From an uncultured Bacteroidales bacterium (GTDB taxonomy: Bacteria > Bacteroidota > Bacteroidia > Bacteroidales > UBA932), in NCBI GenBank assembly GCA_900316795.1, contig ONEF01000002.1, forward strand, positions 124,001 through 188,000: a stretch of 64,000 nt of DNA, given 5' to 3'. Under the pieces are notes generated by a model. The model was not told where the DNA came from. It saw nothing but the letters and a program-made list of their open reading frames with translations, and did no database searches. The translations under genes were made by a program, and so were the position numbers. Positions 18,585-26,923 of the stretch are shown one piece after another. Position 1 is the first letter of the stretch. The number at the start of each line of letters is the position of its first letter.

Positions 18585-18621
18585 AATTGAGGGGTATCTT
18601 CCAAAGACACCCCTCAATTTT
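18585..18621. terminator. Bidirectional hairpin terminator
   Basis: AATTGAGGGGT (18585-18595) pairs perfectly with ACCCCTCAATT (18609-18619), an 11-bp stem flanked by A and T runs on both sides, between the convergent serine hydrolase and dipeptidase genes. It can serve both strands. Confidence 0.85.
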
Positions 18622-18659
18622 ATAAATACGTATAAATCAAGCGCTTGATAAAAACGCCT

Positions 18660-19790
18660 CTAGAAAGTCAGAGCACAATCCTCCACCTGGGTGAATGCCC
18701 TGAGGAAGTTTTCTCCAAGAACCTTCTTGATGTCCTCGTCTGAATATCCTCTGTGACGGAGTTCGCGGGTGATGACTTCAAACTTGCTGACGTCTTCCAG
18801 TCCTACAGGTGGCATTTCAATTCCGTCATAGTCTGAGCCAAGACCTACGTAATCAATTCCTACCAAGTCAATTACATGCTCGATATGGTCAACCAGAAGC
18901 TTGTATGAAGGAGAAGGGAAGTTCTTTTTTATGAAGGCCGTCTGCTTCTTGAACTCGGCGATTTCCTTCTTGCCCTTCTTGCCGCTTCTCCAATATGCCT
19001 TCATAGCAGCGTCGTAGTTGTCGGCAGCATCGAAGTAAGCATCGCAGCCATACTCATCGCTGAGGAAAGCAGGATAGAAGTTGATCTGGATCACTCCGCC
19101 TGCTTTGGCCAGATCCTTTATCATTTGGTCTGTCATGTTCCTTGGATGCTTGCAGAGAGCCCTGCAGCAGGAATGTGTAGCAACTATAGGAGCCTTTGAA
19201 TACTTGAGGCAGTCATAGAAGGACTCATCTGACAGGTGACTTACGTCCACAATCATTCCCAGACGGTTCATCTCGGTCACAACCTTCTTTCCCATAGGAG
19301 AAAGGCCATGCCACTGGGCCTGCTTTGGAGCACAGCTGTCACAGAGCTGGTTATGGGCTGAATGGCAGAGTGTTATATACCTTACTCCCATACGGTAGAA
19401 TTCGTGGAGCAGAGCGAGGTCATTCTGGACAGGAGAACCGTTCTCCATACCGAGCATGATAGCTCCCCTTCCGCTCTTCTTGATTTGGCGGGCATGACGC
19501 ACTGAATAAGCCAGGGCCACTTTGTCGCGGTTAGCTGCAATCATGTCCTTGGTCTCTCCTATCAGCCTGACAGCCTGAACTGTAGATTGGTCCGGAGTAA
19601 GCCTTGTACGGGTGAAGATAGCATAAAACATAAGGTCTATGCCGCCCTCTTTCATCCTGATGAAATCGTTATGTCCCTCATTGCTCCTCACGCCGAGGTC
19701 TGCGTGCTCTTCATCTATCCTGAGAGGAGTGTCGCAATGGGTATCGACTACCATTGCCTCCATGTGGAGCTGATGTACAGATTTTGCCAT
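18660..19790 (-). CDS. Membrane dipeptidase, peptidase family M19
   Basis: 376 residues without a signal peptide. Zinc ligands of the renal-dipeptidase family are visible: VVDTHCDTP (His18/Asp20), GMENGSP, DVSHLSD, ATHSCCRALCKHPRNM, and LGSDYDGIEMPP. The enzyme hydrolyses dipeptides, often those with D-residues, in an amidohydrolase TIM barrel. It is likely cytoplasmic here. It lies 41 bp downstream of pruA on the same strand, so the pair may form an amino-acid catabolism unit. Confidence 0.93.
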   Translation of the reverse strand: MAKSVHQLHMEAMVVDTHCDTPLRIDEEHADLGVRSNEGHNDFIRMKEGGIDLMFYAIFTRTRLTPDQSTVQAVRLIGETKDMIAANRDKVALAYSVRHARQIKKSGRGAIMLGMENGSPVQNDLALLHEFYRMGVRYITLCHSAHNQLCDSCAPKQAQWHGLSPMGKKVVTEMNRLGMIVDVSHLSDESFYDCLKYSKAPIVATHSCCRALCKHPRNMTDQMIKDLAKAGGVIQINFYPAFLSDEYGCDAYFDAADNYDAAMKAYWRSGKKGKKEIAEFKKQTAFIKKNFPSPSYKLLVDHIEHVIDLVGIDYVGLGSDYDGIEMPPVGLEDVSKFEVITRELRHRGYSDEDIKKVLGENFLRAFTQVEDCALTF

Positions 19791-19831
19791 TTTATCTTTT
19801 TCTAAAAACCTATATTCAGTTTATTGGATGA

Positions 19832-21457
19832 TTATTTCATATATGTGTACTTCCACGATGTAGGAGGAACCAGCGTCTCCTTGATGGCTCTTGAGGTAAC
19901 CCATCTGAGGAGATTGAACTGGCTTCCGGCCTTGTCGTTGGTACCGGATGCACGGCTGCCGCCGAAAGGCTGCAATCCGACAACCGCCCCGGTCGGCTTG
20001 TCGTTGATGTAGAAGTTTCCGGCACAATAGCGCAGCTTGTCGGAAATGTAATCACAAGCCAGCCTGTCCTGTCCGAATACGGAACCTGTAAGACCGTATG
20101 GAGATGTTGTGTTGCACAGCTCCAGAGTCTTGTCAAGATCCTTGTCTTCATAAACATAAACGGTAAGTACAGGACCGAACAGCTCTTCTTCCATAGTCTT
20201 GAAATTAGGCTTCTTGGCTAAGATTACAGTCGGCTGGATGAAATATCCGACACTCTTGTCGCACTGTCCGCCTATTACAACCTCAGCGTCTTTGCTTCTC
20301 TTGGCGTATGCTATAGCCTTAGCAATATTGTCAAATGAAGGCTCGTCTATTACAGCGTTGACAAAGTTCTCAGGATCCAGGACATCCCCTACCTTTACGG
20401 CTTCGCATCTTTCCTTCATTCCCTTAAGAACCTTAGGCCACAAGCTCTTAGGGCAGTACATACGGCTGGCGGCAGAACATTTCTGGCCTGCGAACTCAAA
20501 CGCTCCGCAGAAGGCGGCGTTGGCTACAACCTCAGCGTCTGCACTCTTGTGAACGAAGATGAAATCCTTACCTCCGGTTTCACCTACAAGACGCGGGTAG
20601 GTCTTGTATTTGTCTATGTTCATGCCTACTGTCTTCCAAAGCCCCTGGAAAGTTTTGGTAGAACCGGTGAAGTGGATACCGGCCAGATCCTCAGAAGCGC
20701 AAGCAACCTTTCCTATTACAGAACCAGGCCCGGGAACAAAGTTCACGACTCCTGCCGGCAGACCAGCTTCCATAAACACCTTCATGATGTAGTAGTTGGA
20801 GAGCAACGCGGTTGTGGATGGCTTCCATACGGTTGTGTTGCCCATCAGTACAGGGGTCATGTTCAGGTTAGAGGCAATTGAAGTGAAGTTGAATGGAGTA
20901 ACAGCCAGGACAAAACCCTCCAAAGGCCTGTATTCCATAGAATTCAGCTGGCCCGCTGCACATTTGGGCTGCATGGCGTAAATCTCAGATGCATAAGCAG
21001 CGTTGTAGCGGAGGAAGTCTATCAGCTCGCAGGCTGAATCGATTTCTGCCTGGAACATGTTCTTGCTCTGTCCCAGCATGCAGGCTGCATTGATCAGTGC
21101 CCTGTATTTTCCGGCTATCAGATCTGCGGCCTTGAGAAGAATGGCGGCCCTTGTAGTCCAAGGGGTTTCAGCCCACTTCTTGTGTGCCGCCATAGCAGCG
21201 TCCACTGCCATCTGGACTTCTTTCTCTGAAGCTTTGTGATAACGGGCCAGTATATGCTGGTGATTGTGGGGTTCTACGACATTACCCAGATTACCGGTCT
21301 TGACCTCCTTTCCTCCGATGATCAAAGGAATTTCTATGACTGTCTTGCTCTGTCTTTTAAGTTCCGCATCAATGGCGATTCTCTCCGGACTTCCTGCAAG
21401 ATAAGCCTTTACAGGTTCATTTGCCGGAATCGGGAAACTGAAAATAGAATTGTTCAT
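19832..21457 (-). CDS. pruA: L-glutamate gamma-semialdehyde (P5C) dehydrogenase
   Basis: 541 residues from the ATG at 21457; the longer frame to 21517 adds a basic stretch that would lie upstream of the promoter start. Aldehyde dehydrogenase motifs are VTPFNFTSIASNLNMTPVLMGNTTVWKPS (NAD binding), VGETGGKDF with the general-base Glu, and EFAGQKCSAASR with the catalytic Cys. It oxidises glutamate semialdehyde to glutamate in proline and arginine breakdown. No proline dehydrogenase gene is adjacent. Confidence 0.94.
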   Translation of the reverse strand: MNNSIFSFPIPANEPVKAYLAGSPERIAIDAELKRQSKTVIEIPLIIGGKEVKTGNLGNVVEPHNHQHILARYHKASEKEVQMAVDAAMAAHKKWAETPWTTRAAILLKAADLIAGKYRALINAACMLGQSKNMFQAEIDSACELIDFLRYNAAYASEIYAMQPKCAAGQLNSMEYRPLEGFVLAVTPFNFTSIASNLNMTPVLMGNTTVWKPSTTALLSNYYIMKVFMEAGLPAGVVNFVPGPGSVIGKVACASEDLAGIHFTGSTKTFQGLWKTVGMNIDKYKTYPRLVGETGGKDFIFVHKSADAEVVANAAFCGAFEFAGQKCSAASRMYCPKSLWPKVLKGMKERCEAVKVGDVLDPENFVNAVIDEPSFDNIAKAIAYAKRSKDAEVVIGGQCDKSVGYFIQPTVILAKKPNFKTMEEELFGPVLTVYVYEDKDLDKTLELCNTTSPYGLTGSVFGQDRLACDYISDKLRYCAGNFYINDKPTGAVVGLQPFGGSRASGTNDKAGSQFNLLRWVTSRAIKETLVPPTSWKYTYMK

Positions 21458-21518
21458 ATAAATGTATTTTAGAGTTTTTCTAAATTGCAATGCAATCCGG
21501 TTTCCACGGCGTTGCATA

Positions 21519-21549
21519 CAAATTTAACTTTTTAATGAATAAATTGCAA
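21519..21549 (-). promoter_or_regulatory. Promoter for pruA
   Basis: On the minus strand TTG (21549-21547), 20 bp, then TAAATTTG (21526-21519), matching the Bacteroidota -33/-7 promoter. The transcript would carry a leader of about 55 nt before the ATG at 21457, which supports that start over the longer reading frame. Confidence 0.6.
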
Positions 21550-21581
21550 CATTCCAAAAGCTGAAACGTCATAATTGTGGA

Positions 21582-22103
21582 ATGAAGATAAACCAGGAAG
21601 AAATAGAGCATATCTACAACGAGCACTCAAGGAGGCTGTACTTTGCATCGCTTCGCATTCTGGGCAACAGGGAAGAAGCTGAAGATGTGATGCAGGATAC
21701 AATACTCAAAGTGTGCACAGACGGTTCGTCTTCAAAAGTGGAAAACCTGGGAGCCTACCTGACAAGATGCTGCATAAACAAGTCTCTGGATCTGCTGCGC
21801 AAAAGGCAGAGCCTGAAGAATTACCAGACAGAGATCATCTCGGCCCGGAGCCAGGAGGAAGACGGCATTGATGAGAATGTCCAAGACACTTGCCCCATCG
21901 TGGAAAAGATAATAGAGCTTATAAGCCGCCTTCCACGCAAGTGTAGGCAGATCGTGACTCTGAAACTAATAGAAGGTTTTGACTATCAAGAGATAGCCCA
22001 GATTACATCCATGAATGAAAGTTCAATTAGAAGCAGATATATGAGAGGCAGGCAATCACTTGCCGAACTAATGAAAAAGGAGGGTATCCATGAAAGATTT
22101 TGA
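21582..22103 (+). CDS. ECF-type RNA polymerase sigma factor
   Basis: 173 residues. Region 2 reads IYNEHSRRLYFASLRILGNREEAEDVMQDTILKV; region 4 reads LPRKCRQIVTLKLIEGFDYQEIAQITSMNESSIRSRYMRGRQSL. The length is typical for ECF sigma factors. Its last codons overlap the next gene, a predicted membrane-bound anti-sigma factor, by 14 bp, and the exported DUF2807 protein follows, so this is a self-contained signalling operon. The inducing signal is unknown. Confidence 0.9.
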   Translation: MKINQEEIEHIYNEHSRRLYFASLRILGNREEAEDVMQDTILKVCTDGSSSKVENLGAYLTRCCINKSLDLLRKRQSLKNYQTEIISARSQEEDGIDENVQDTCPIVEKIIELISRLPRKCRQIVTLKLIEGFDYQEIAQITSMNESSIRSRYMRGRQSLAELMKKEGIHERF

Positions 22104-22590
22104 CAACAGACTGGAAGAATTGTTCCTAAGCTACCGCCAAAGCCAGGAGGGAGCAGAACTGCCCTACGGCCACAAGGAAAGGTTCCTAAGGAAACTGGCC
22201 GCACCCAAAAAGCAGAAAGCGGAGAAGGCTATCAGGATTGCCTGGGTGTCACTCGCCGCGGCTGCCTGCATAGTTGCAGCTGCCGTATTTATCCCGAAGG
22301 TTTCTTCCGGAAGCCTGGACCGGTTCGAAGAAGAATGCCTTGCAGAGCTTCAGGAAATGGGGAACCAGCTCAAGACAGACAGCCATCTTCTGCCCCATGG
22401 CGACAAGGAAGACGCTCTCTATTCCATTTCCTCCATCGTTGACGGGGAAGAGCTTATGGCGCTGCAACTGCCTGAAAACATGTCAAAAAAGGAAAAGCAG
22501 AAGATAATCAGAGAGTATTACAACCAGAAGATGGAAGGCCTGAAAAAAATCAAGACTTTCATCGCGATGAACGAGCCGGAGGAAGAATAA
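22090..22590 (+). CDS. Predicted anti-sigma factor (single-pass membrane protein)
   Basis: 166 residues. The first roughly 50 residues are cytoplasmic and charged, followed by one membrane segment (AWVSLAAAACIVAAAVFIP) and a periplasmic domain of about 90 residues. It overlaps the ECF sigma gene by 14 bp, the usual arrangement for an anti-sigma factor that holds its sigma at the membrane. No zinc (ZAS) HxxxCxxC motif is visible, so the fold of the sigma-binding part is unclear and the role rests mainly on context and topology. Confidence 0.65.
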   Translation: MKDFDNRLEELFLSYRQSQEGAELPYGHKERFLRKLAAPKKQKAEKAIRIAWVSLAAAACIVAAAVFIPKVSSGSLDRFEEECLAELQEMGNQLKTDSHLLPHGDKEDALYSISSIVDGEELMALQLPENMSKKEKQKIIREYYNQKMEGLKKIKTFIAMNEPEEE

Positions 22591-22691
22591 GAATATGATT
22601 ATGATTATGAATGCAGCATAAACGCATTCACAACGCAGAGAATACACATAAGTTTACATACAATATACAGATAATCAAAAAAATTACCGAT

Positions 22692-23555
22692 ATGAAAAAG
22701 ATTTTTGCTGCATTGCTTTTGGTGTCAGCCATTTTGACAGCACTGCCGTCTTACGCCCAGAACGACGAAACACTGAAGTCCAAGTCCTACAAATTCTCAT
22801 CCCTGTCTGGAATTGAGGCCGGGAGCGTGTTCCAGATCACCGTCCAAAAAGGGAGGAGCGGCAAAGTAACCGTTTACGCCCCTGCCAAGACTCTGGATCA
22901 CGTGATCGTGAGTGAAAGCGGCGGAGTACTACGCCTGAGGATTGAAAACGGCTACAACGTGGGGAACGGCAAAAAAAGATGGTTTTCATCTTCCAAGGAC
23001 CTCGAAGGCCCTATCAAGGTTGCGGTTGAAATGCCTTCACTTGCCAAGATAGAACTTTCCGGAGCCGCCACCCTCCATTCCAAGGAAACCTTTTCTGAGA
23101 AAAACTGCGAAATTGAACTCAGCGGCGCTTCCAAAGTCCGCCTTGGCAAAGTAAACGCAAATGTTCTGGACCTCAACATGTCCGGTGCCTCTGAATTAGT
23201 CCTGGCCGGTTCATACGACATCATCAAGACAGATTTGTCCGGCGCTACAAAGACGTTCCTCAGCAGCGGCTCGGCAAAGAAAGTGGAAGTTGAAATCAGC
23301 GGAGCGTCAAAACTAAACCTGAGCGGTAAGGCAGAGGTCGCAAACCTTGAAGTCAGCGGAGCCAGCCATTTTGAAGGTTCTGAATTCCAAGCCAAAGAGG
23401 CAGTTGTAGAAATCAGCGGGGCCGCCAAAGCCCAGATAAATGTACAGAAGAGAGTATCAGGAGAAGTCAGCGGAGCTTCAAGTTTCACCTACACCGGAAA
23501 TCCAGACAAGGTAATACTTGAAAAGAGCAGAGGCGCTTCCGTAACCCATAAGTAA
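22692..23555 (+). CDS. DUF2807 exported protein (head-GIN domain, beta-helix)
   Basis: 287 residues from the ATG at 22692; the upstream part of the frame (22611-22691) lacks a signal-like start. The signal peptide ends LPSYAQ. The body consists of repeats of the form I-x-L-S-G-A-(S/A) (IELSGAATL, IELSGASKV, LNMSGASEL, TDLSGATK, VEISGASKL, LEVSGASHF, VEISGAAKA, GEVSGASSF), the stacked turns of a DUF2807 beta-helix. It is third in the sigma/anti-sigma operon and may be its target or sensor output. The surface location is inferred. Confidence 0.85.
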   Translation: MKKIFAALLLVSAILTALPSYAQNDETLKSKSYKFSSLSGIEAGSVFQITVQKGRSGKVTVYAPAKTLDHVIVSESGGVLRLRIENGYNVGNGKKRWFSSSKDLEGPIKVAVEMPSLAKIELSGAATLHSKETFSEKNCEIELSGASKVRLGKVNANVLDLNMSGASELVLAGSYDIIKTDLSGATKTFLSSGSAKKVEVEISGASKLNLSGKAEVANLEVSGASHFEGSEFQAKEAVVEISGAAKAQINVQKRVSGEVSGASSFTYTGNPDKVILEKSRGASVTHK

Positions 23556-23599
23556 GCCAGCACCTTACATAGGCCAAAACATGTAAAAGTTCATTCATA

Positions 23600-23614
23600 G
23601 TGACAAATTGTCAC
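23600..23614. promoter_or_regulatory. Perfect palindrome GTGACAA-A-TTGTCAC
   Basis: A 7+1+7 inverted repeat directly downstream of the DUF2807 stop and just before the terminator hairpin. It is operator-like in form, but sits at a gene end. Its function is unknown. Confidence 0.35.
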
Positions 23615-23618
23615 AACT

Positions 23619-23661
23619 CTCCCGGTGGTATGAAGATTGAAATACCTCCGGGAGGTTTTTT
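23619..23661 (+). terminator. Rho-independent terminator after the sigma/DUF2807 operon
   Basis: CTCCCGGTGGTAT (23619-23631) pairs with ATACCTCCGGGAG (23642-23654) over 13 positions with one mismatch, followed by six T. It ends the operon before htpG. Confidence 0.85.
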
Positions 23662-23665
23662 ATAC

Positions 23666-23724
23666 CTCAGCGATGCTTTAAGCAGGCCGGCGCAAAGCAG
23701 ACAGACGCAGAATGAATCGCTGAG
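23666..23724. repeat. Inverted pair of the CTCAGCGAT/ATCGCTGAG word
   Basis: CTCAGCGAT at 23666-23674 and ATCGCTGAG at 23716-23724 are exact 9-bp inverted arms about 41 bp apart, lying between the terminator and htpG. Both are copies of the window-wide over-represented 9-mer. They could form a long-loop hairpin in the htpG upstream region. Confidence 0.5.
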
Positions 23725-23754
23725 AAAAACAGGATAATTATAAAACAACATATC

Positions 23755-25809
23755 ATGACAAAGACAAAAGGACAGATTGGAGTAACTACGGAAAACATAT
23801 TTCCGGTTATAAAGAAATTCCTCTACTCAGACCACGAGATATTCCTCAGGGAACTGGTAGCCAATGCAGTAGATGCAACCCAAAAACTCAAGGCCATTGC
23901 CGGCAAGGGTGAACTCAAGGGAGAATTGGGAGAGACCACCATCCACATCGAGGCCAACGACAAGAAGAACACCCTCACCATAACAGACCGCGGCATAGGC
24001 ATGACCGCAGAGGAGATAGACAAGTACATCAACCAGATAGCCTTCTCTTCAGCAGGAGAATTCCTTGAAAAGTACAAAGACCAGCTGGACAGCATCATAG
24101 GCCACTTCGGACTGGGATTCTATTCCGCCTTTATGGTTTCCAAGAAGGTGGAGATAGAATCGCTGAGCTACAAGGAAGGCAGCAAGGGAGTCAAATGGAG
24201 CTGCGACGGCTCTCCTGAGTTCACTATGGAAGAATGCAAGAAGGAAGACCGCGGAACCAAGATAACCCTCTACCTGGACGATGACTCCAAGGAATTTGCC
24301 ACAAAACAGAAAGTTGAGGAACTTCTGAACAAATACTGCAAGTTCATGCCGGTAAAGATTGCCTTTGGCAAAGAAACCGAATGGAAAGACGGCAAGAATG
24401 TTGAAACAGACAAAGACAAGATAATCAACGACTCAGAGCCTCTCTGGGCCAAAACTCCAAGCGAGATAAAGGATGAAGAGTACCTGGATTTCTACCGCAA
24501 GCTCTACCCTATGAAGGAAGATCCGTTGTTCTGGATCCACCTGAACGTGGACTATCCGTTCAACCTCACCGGTATCCTCTACTTTCCTAAGATCAAGGAT
24601 CGTATGGATGTTTCCAAGAACAGGATACAGCTCTACTGCAACCAAATGTTCGTCACGGACCAGGTGGAGAACATCGTCCCTGAGTTCCTGACACTGCTGT
24701 ACGGAGTCATAGACTCTCCAGACATTCCTCTGAACGTTTCCAGAAGCTACCTCCAGGCAGACTCCAACGTCAAGAAGATATCCACTTACATAACCAAGAA
24801 AGTAGCGGACCGCCTGGAAGAAATATCCAAAGACAAGAAAGAAGAGTTCGAGAGCAAGTGGGACAACCTCAAACTATTCATCGAATATGGTATGCTCACC
24901 GACGAGAAGTTCTGCGAAAGAGCCATGAAGTTTGCCCTGTTCAAGACAACAGACGGCAAATTCCTCGGCTACGAAGACTTCGGCAAACTCATTGAGAAAG
25001 AACAGAAAGACAAGGACAAGAAAGTCGTATATCTGTATGCTACAGACGCAGTGGCCCAGTACCAGTGGATAGAGGCCGCCAAGGCCAAAGGCTACCAGGT
25101 GCTCCTGTTTGACAGCCAGCTGGATTCCCACTTTGTGAACCTCCTGGAAACCAAGATCAAGGACAGCAGGTTCGCCCGTGTGGATTCAGACAGCATAGAC
25201 AACCTCATTCAGAAAGAAGACGCCAAGAAGCCTCAGCTCAAGGAAGGAGAAGAACTTGACCTCGAATACGCTTTTGCAGCAGTGCTTCCTGAAGAAGGAC
25301 GCTACACCCTGCAGGCGGAGAACATGGGAGAAAACGCCGCCCCTATGCTCCTTACCCAGAACGAGTTCATGAGGCGATACAAGGAAATGAGCGCCCTTGG
25401 CGGAGGTATGAACTTCTACGGGGAGATGCCTGATTCCTACACAATCAAGCTCAACGTGGAGAACCCTCTGGTAAAGAAGATCATCGCTGAGAAAGACGAG
25501 CAGACAGAAGAAAAGGCAAAAGACATCAAGGCCCAGATAGCCAATGTCCAGGATGCCCTCGACCTCATAGACAAAGACACCAAGGACAAGAAGAACGAGG
25601 ATATCCCTCAGGAGATGAAAGACAAGAGAGACAAGCTCAACTCCACCCTCAACAGCCTCAGAGACCAGAAACGCGAACTGATGAGAGAGTTCGGAAGAAG
25701 CAACACCCTGCTCAAGCAGATCACGGACCTCGCCCTTCTTTCCAACGGAATGCTCAAAGGCAAGCAGCTTTCAGAATTCGTCTCCAGAAGCCTCAGCCTG
25801 CTCAAATAA
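23755..25809 (+). CDS. htpG: Molecular chaperone HtpG (Hsp90)
   Basis: 684 residues. The GHKL ATPase N-terminus has FLRELVANAVDATQKLK, ITDRGIGMTAEEI and IGHFGLGFYSAFMVSKKVEI; the middle domain has GILYFPKIKDRMDVSKNRIQLYCNQMFVTD and IDSPDIPLNVSRSYLQADSNVKKI; a C-terminal dimerisation domain follows, with a charged helical stretch near 580-640. It is a cytoplasmic ATP-dependent chaperone. The gene stands alone between two terminator-like hairpins. A 15-bp tandem repeat begins right after its stop. Confidence 0.97.
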   Translation: MTKTKGQIGVTTENIFPVIKKFLYSDHEIFLRELVANAVDATQKLKAIAGKGELKGELGETTIHIEANDKKNTLTITDRGIGMTAEEIDKYINQIAFSSAGEFLEKYKDQLDSIIGHFGLGFYSAFMVSKKVEIESLSYKEGSKGVKWSCDGSPEFTMEECKKEDRGTKITLYLDDDSKEFATKQKVEELLNKYCKFMPVKIAFGKETEWKDGKNVETDKDKIINDSEPLWAKTPSEIKDEEYLDFYRKLYPMKEDPLFWIHLNVDYPFNLTGILYFPKIKDRMDVSKNRIQLYCNQMFVTDQVENIVPEFLTLLYGVIDSPDIPLNVSRSYLQADSNVKKISTYITKKVADRLEEISKDKKEEFESKWDNLKLFIEYGMLTDEKFCERAMKFALFKTTDGKFLGYEDFGKLIEKEQKDKDKKVVYLYATDAVAQYQWIEAAKAKGYQVLLFDSQLDSHFVNLLETKIKDSRFARVDSDSIDNLIQKEDAKKPQLKEGEELDLEYAFAAVLPEEGRYTLQAENMGENAAPMLLTQNEFMRRYKEMSALGGGMNFYGEMPDSYTIKLNVENPLVKKIIAEKDEQTEEKAKDIKAQIANVQDALDLIDKDTKDKKNEDIPQEMKDKRDKLNSTLNSLRDQKRELMREFGRSNTLLKQITDLALLSNGMLKGKQLSEFVSRSLSLLK

Positions 25810-25811
25810 CC

Positions 25812-25900
25812 GGGCTCAGCGATGCCAGCTCCGGAGATCGCAGCCCCGGCGATGGAAGTTCCGGTGATGACCTCCCCGAGATCGCAGCTCCGGCGATGGT
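25812..25900. repeat. Degenerate 15-bp tandem repeat after htpG
   Basis: The motif AGYYCCGGNGAT recurs at 25827, 25842 and 25857, with a degraded copy near 25871 and another at 25886: a steady 15-bp period. The preceding GCTCAGCGATGCC (from 25815) looks like a related first unit. It is non-coding and begins within a few bases of the htpG stop codon. Confidence 0.65.
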
Positions 25901-25925
25901 GGGCTGTAACATCCTGATAGACAGC

Positions 25926-25974
25926 ACATCCTAAAAAGCACCCCCGCAAAAACGGCAGGTGCTTTTTAGGATGT
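25926..25974. terminator. Strong bidirectional hairpin terminator
   Basis: ACATCCTAAAAAGCACC (25926-25942) pairs perfectly with GGTGCTTTTTAGGATGT (25958-25974): a 17-bp stem with a 15-nt loop. It lies between convergent htpG and rhuM-family genes. Imperfect inverted arms (25891-25919 and 25981-26010) extend the symmetry outward. Confidence 0.8.
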
Positions 25975-25980
25975 ATTGAA

Positions 25981-26010
25981 ACTCAGCTACTTACAAGGCA
26001 CCATCGCCGA
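25981..26010. repeat. 30-bp 3'-end repeat, copy 1
   Basis: Begins ACTCAGCTACTTACAAGGCA and ends CCATCGCCGA. It matches 28041-28070 at 29 of 30 positions. It begins just after the stop codon of the RhuM-family gene on the minus strand (2 bp between), exactly as copy 2 adjoins the stop of higA (1 bp). The minus-strand sequence also resembles plus-strand 25891-25919 at about 20 of 29 positions. Confidence 0.85.
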
Positions 26011-26012
26011 CA

Positions 26013-26792
26013 TTACTCACTTGCTATCCTCTCAAGTATGTCCCTTGAACTGATATCCTTCATAAGTGTGAAGCCAAACCACTTCTTGCCCAAGTCCTTA
26101 ATTGATGCACCTAACCGCAACTGCGAACTTATTTGCCTGGTATAGACAGTGGCGCTCACATCACTCCCTCTTTTGTCGAGCAGAGAAAGAACCGAGTCAT
26201 CAACATAGTTATCAATCAGGGCTATAGAACACTTAGCCCTTCTAATAAGGTCTGATACAAACCGATAAGCGTCAAATATCTGCCCATTAAAGAATACTCC
26301 CTGAACTGGAGGCAATGAGGACTTAATAAAGAAATCAATTTGACCTTCAGTCTTTGAAACTCTTTCCTCTAATCGGCTTACCCTATTGTTGATAGAATAT
26401 CCTTTCAAAAGATACTCCTTCAATATACGATTAGCCCACTGCCTAAAATGAATTCCCCTTTCAGACTTAACTCGAAAACCTACAGAGATAATCATATCAA
26501 GGTTATAATACTCAATAATACGTGAAACCAATCGAGAGCCTTCATTTTGAACTGTCGCAAATTTTGCGACAGTTGGAATATGCCTCAATTCTTCTTTCAT
26601 AGCAGCATTAATATGCTTCCCAATAGTTTTTACGTCCCGGTCAAATAGCTCTGACATTTGTTGCCTATTAAGCCACACCGTATCTCCGACTAATCTGACC
26701 TGAATATTTACATTATCCCCAGGATTATAGAGAATTATCTCCTCGTTTGCTGGAATGAGGTTTGAATCAATATTATTCTTAATGCTCTTCAT
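26013..26792 (-). CDS. RhuM-family protein with internal deletion
   Basis: 259 residues. The N-terminal RhuM-type domain reads VRLVGDTVWLNRQQMSELFDRDVKTIGKHINAAMKEEL and YYNLDMIISVGFRVKSERGIHFRQWAN. The C-terminal part (IFDAYRFVSDLIRRAKCSIALIDNYVDDSVLSLLDKR) belongs to the phospholipase-D-like module of longer family members. In remembered homologues about 35-40 residues, including an HDRFLIID-like motif, lie between YTRQISSQL and GASIKDLGKKWF; here these two segments are joined directly in frame. The gene is therefore probably inactive in that module. Its 5' side touches repeat copy A and its stop touches the 30-bp repeat. Confidence 0.8.
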   Translation of the reverse strand: MKSIKNNIDSNLIPANEEIILYNPGDNVNIQVRLVGDTVWLNRQQMSELFDRDVKTIGKHINAAMKEELRHIPTVAKFATVQNEGSRLVSRIIEYYNLDMIISVGFRVKSERGIHFRQWANRILKEYLLKGYSINNRVSRLEERVSKTEGQIDFFIKSSLPPVQGVFFNGQIFDAYRFVSDLIRRAKCSIALIDNYVDDSVLSLLDKRGSDVSATVYTRQISSQLRLGASIKDLGKKWFGFTLMKDISSRDILERIASE

Positions 26793-26804
26793 GTCTTTTT
26801 ACCG

Positions 26805-26873
26805 CAAATCTACGCCCCAACCCCTCTCTCTACCAAGCCAAAACGTCAATTTGACCCGACACAATCCTGGAAT
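26805..26873 (-). repeat. Dispersed 69-bp repeat, copy A
   Basis: Aligns without gaps to copy B (about 49/69) and copy C (about 46/69). On the minus strand it runs from ATTCC(A/G)G..TTG to GTAGATTTG, 12 bp before the start codon of the RhuM-family gene. In one minus frame all three copies are open and stop just after Val-Asp-Leu. The outer end carries the near-palindrome CAATCCTGGAATTG. Confidence 0.8.
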
Positions 26874-26923
26874 TGTAAAAAAGTGCAGAAATAATATTCT
26901 ATTTTTGCAAAAAGTCGACGATT

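Larger units (their letters stand above)
25981..26880 (-). mobile_element. Putative gene cassette 1 (RhuM-family)
   Basis: A unit of about 900 bp consisting of the 30-bp 3' repeat, one minus-strand gene and a 69-bp 5' repeat (copy A). The same ends enclose the higBA pair at 28041-28903, and two ordinary plus-strand genes lie between the units. Common ends around unrelated toxin/defence-type genes suggest a mobile or recombining cassette. No transposase, integrase or target-site duplication was seen, so the mechanism is open. Confidence 0.35.
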
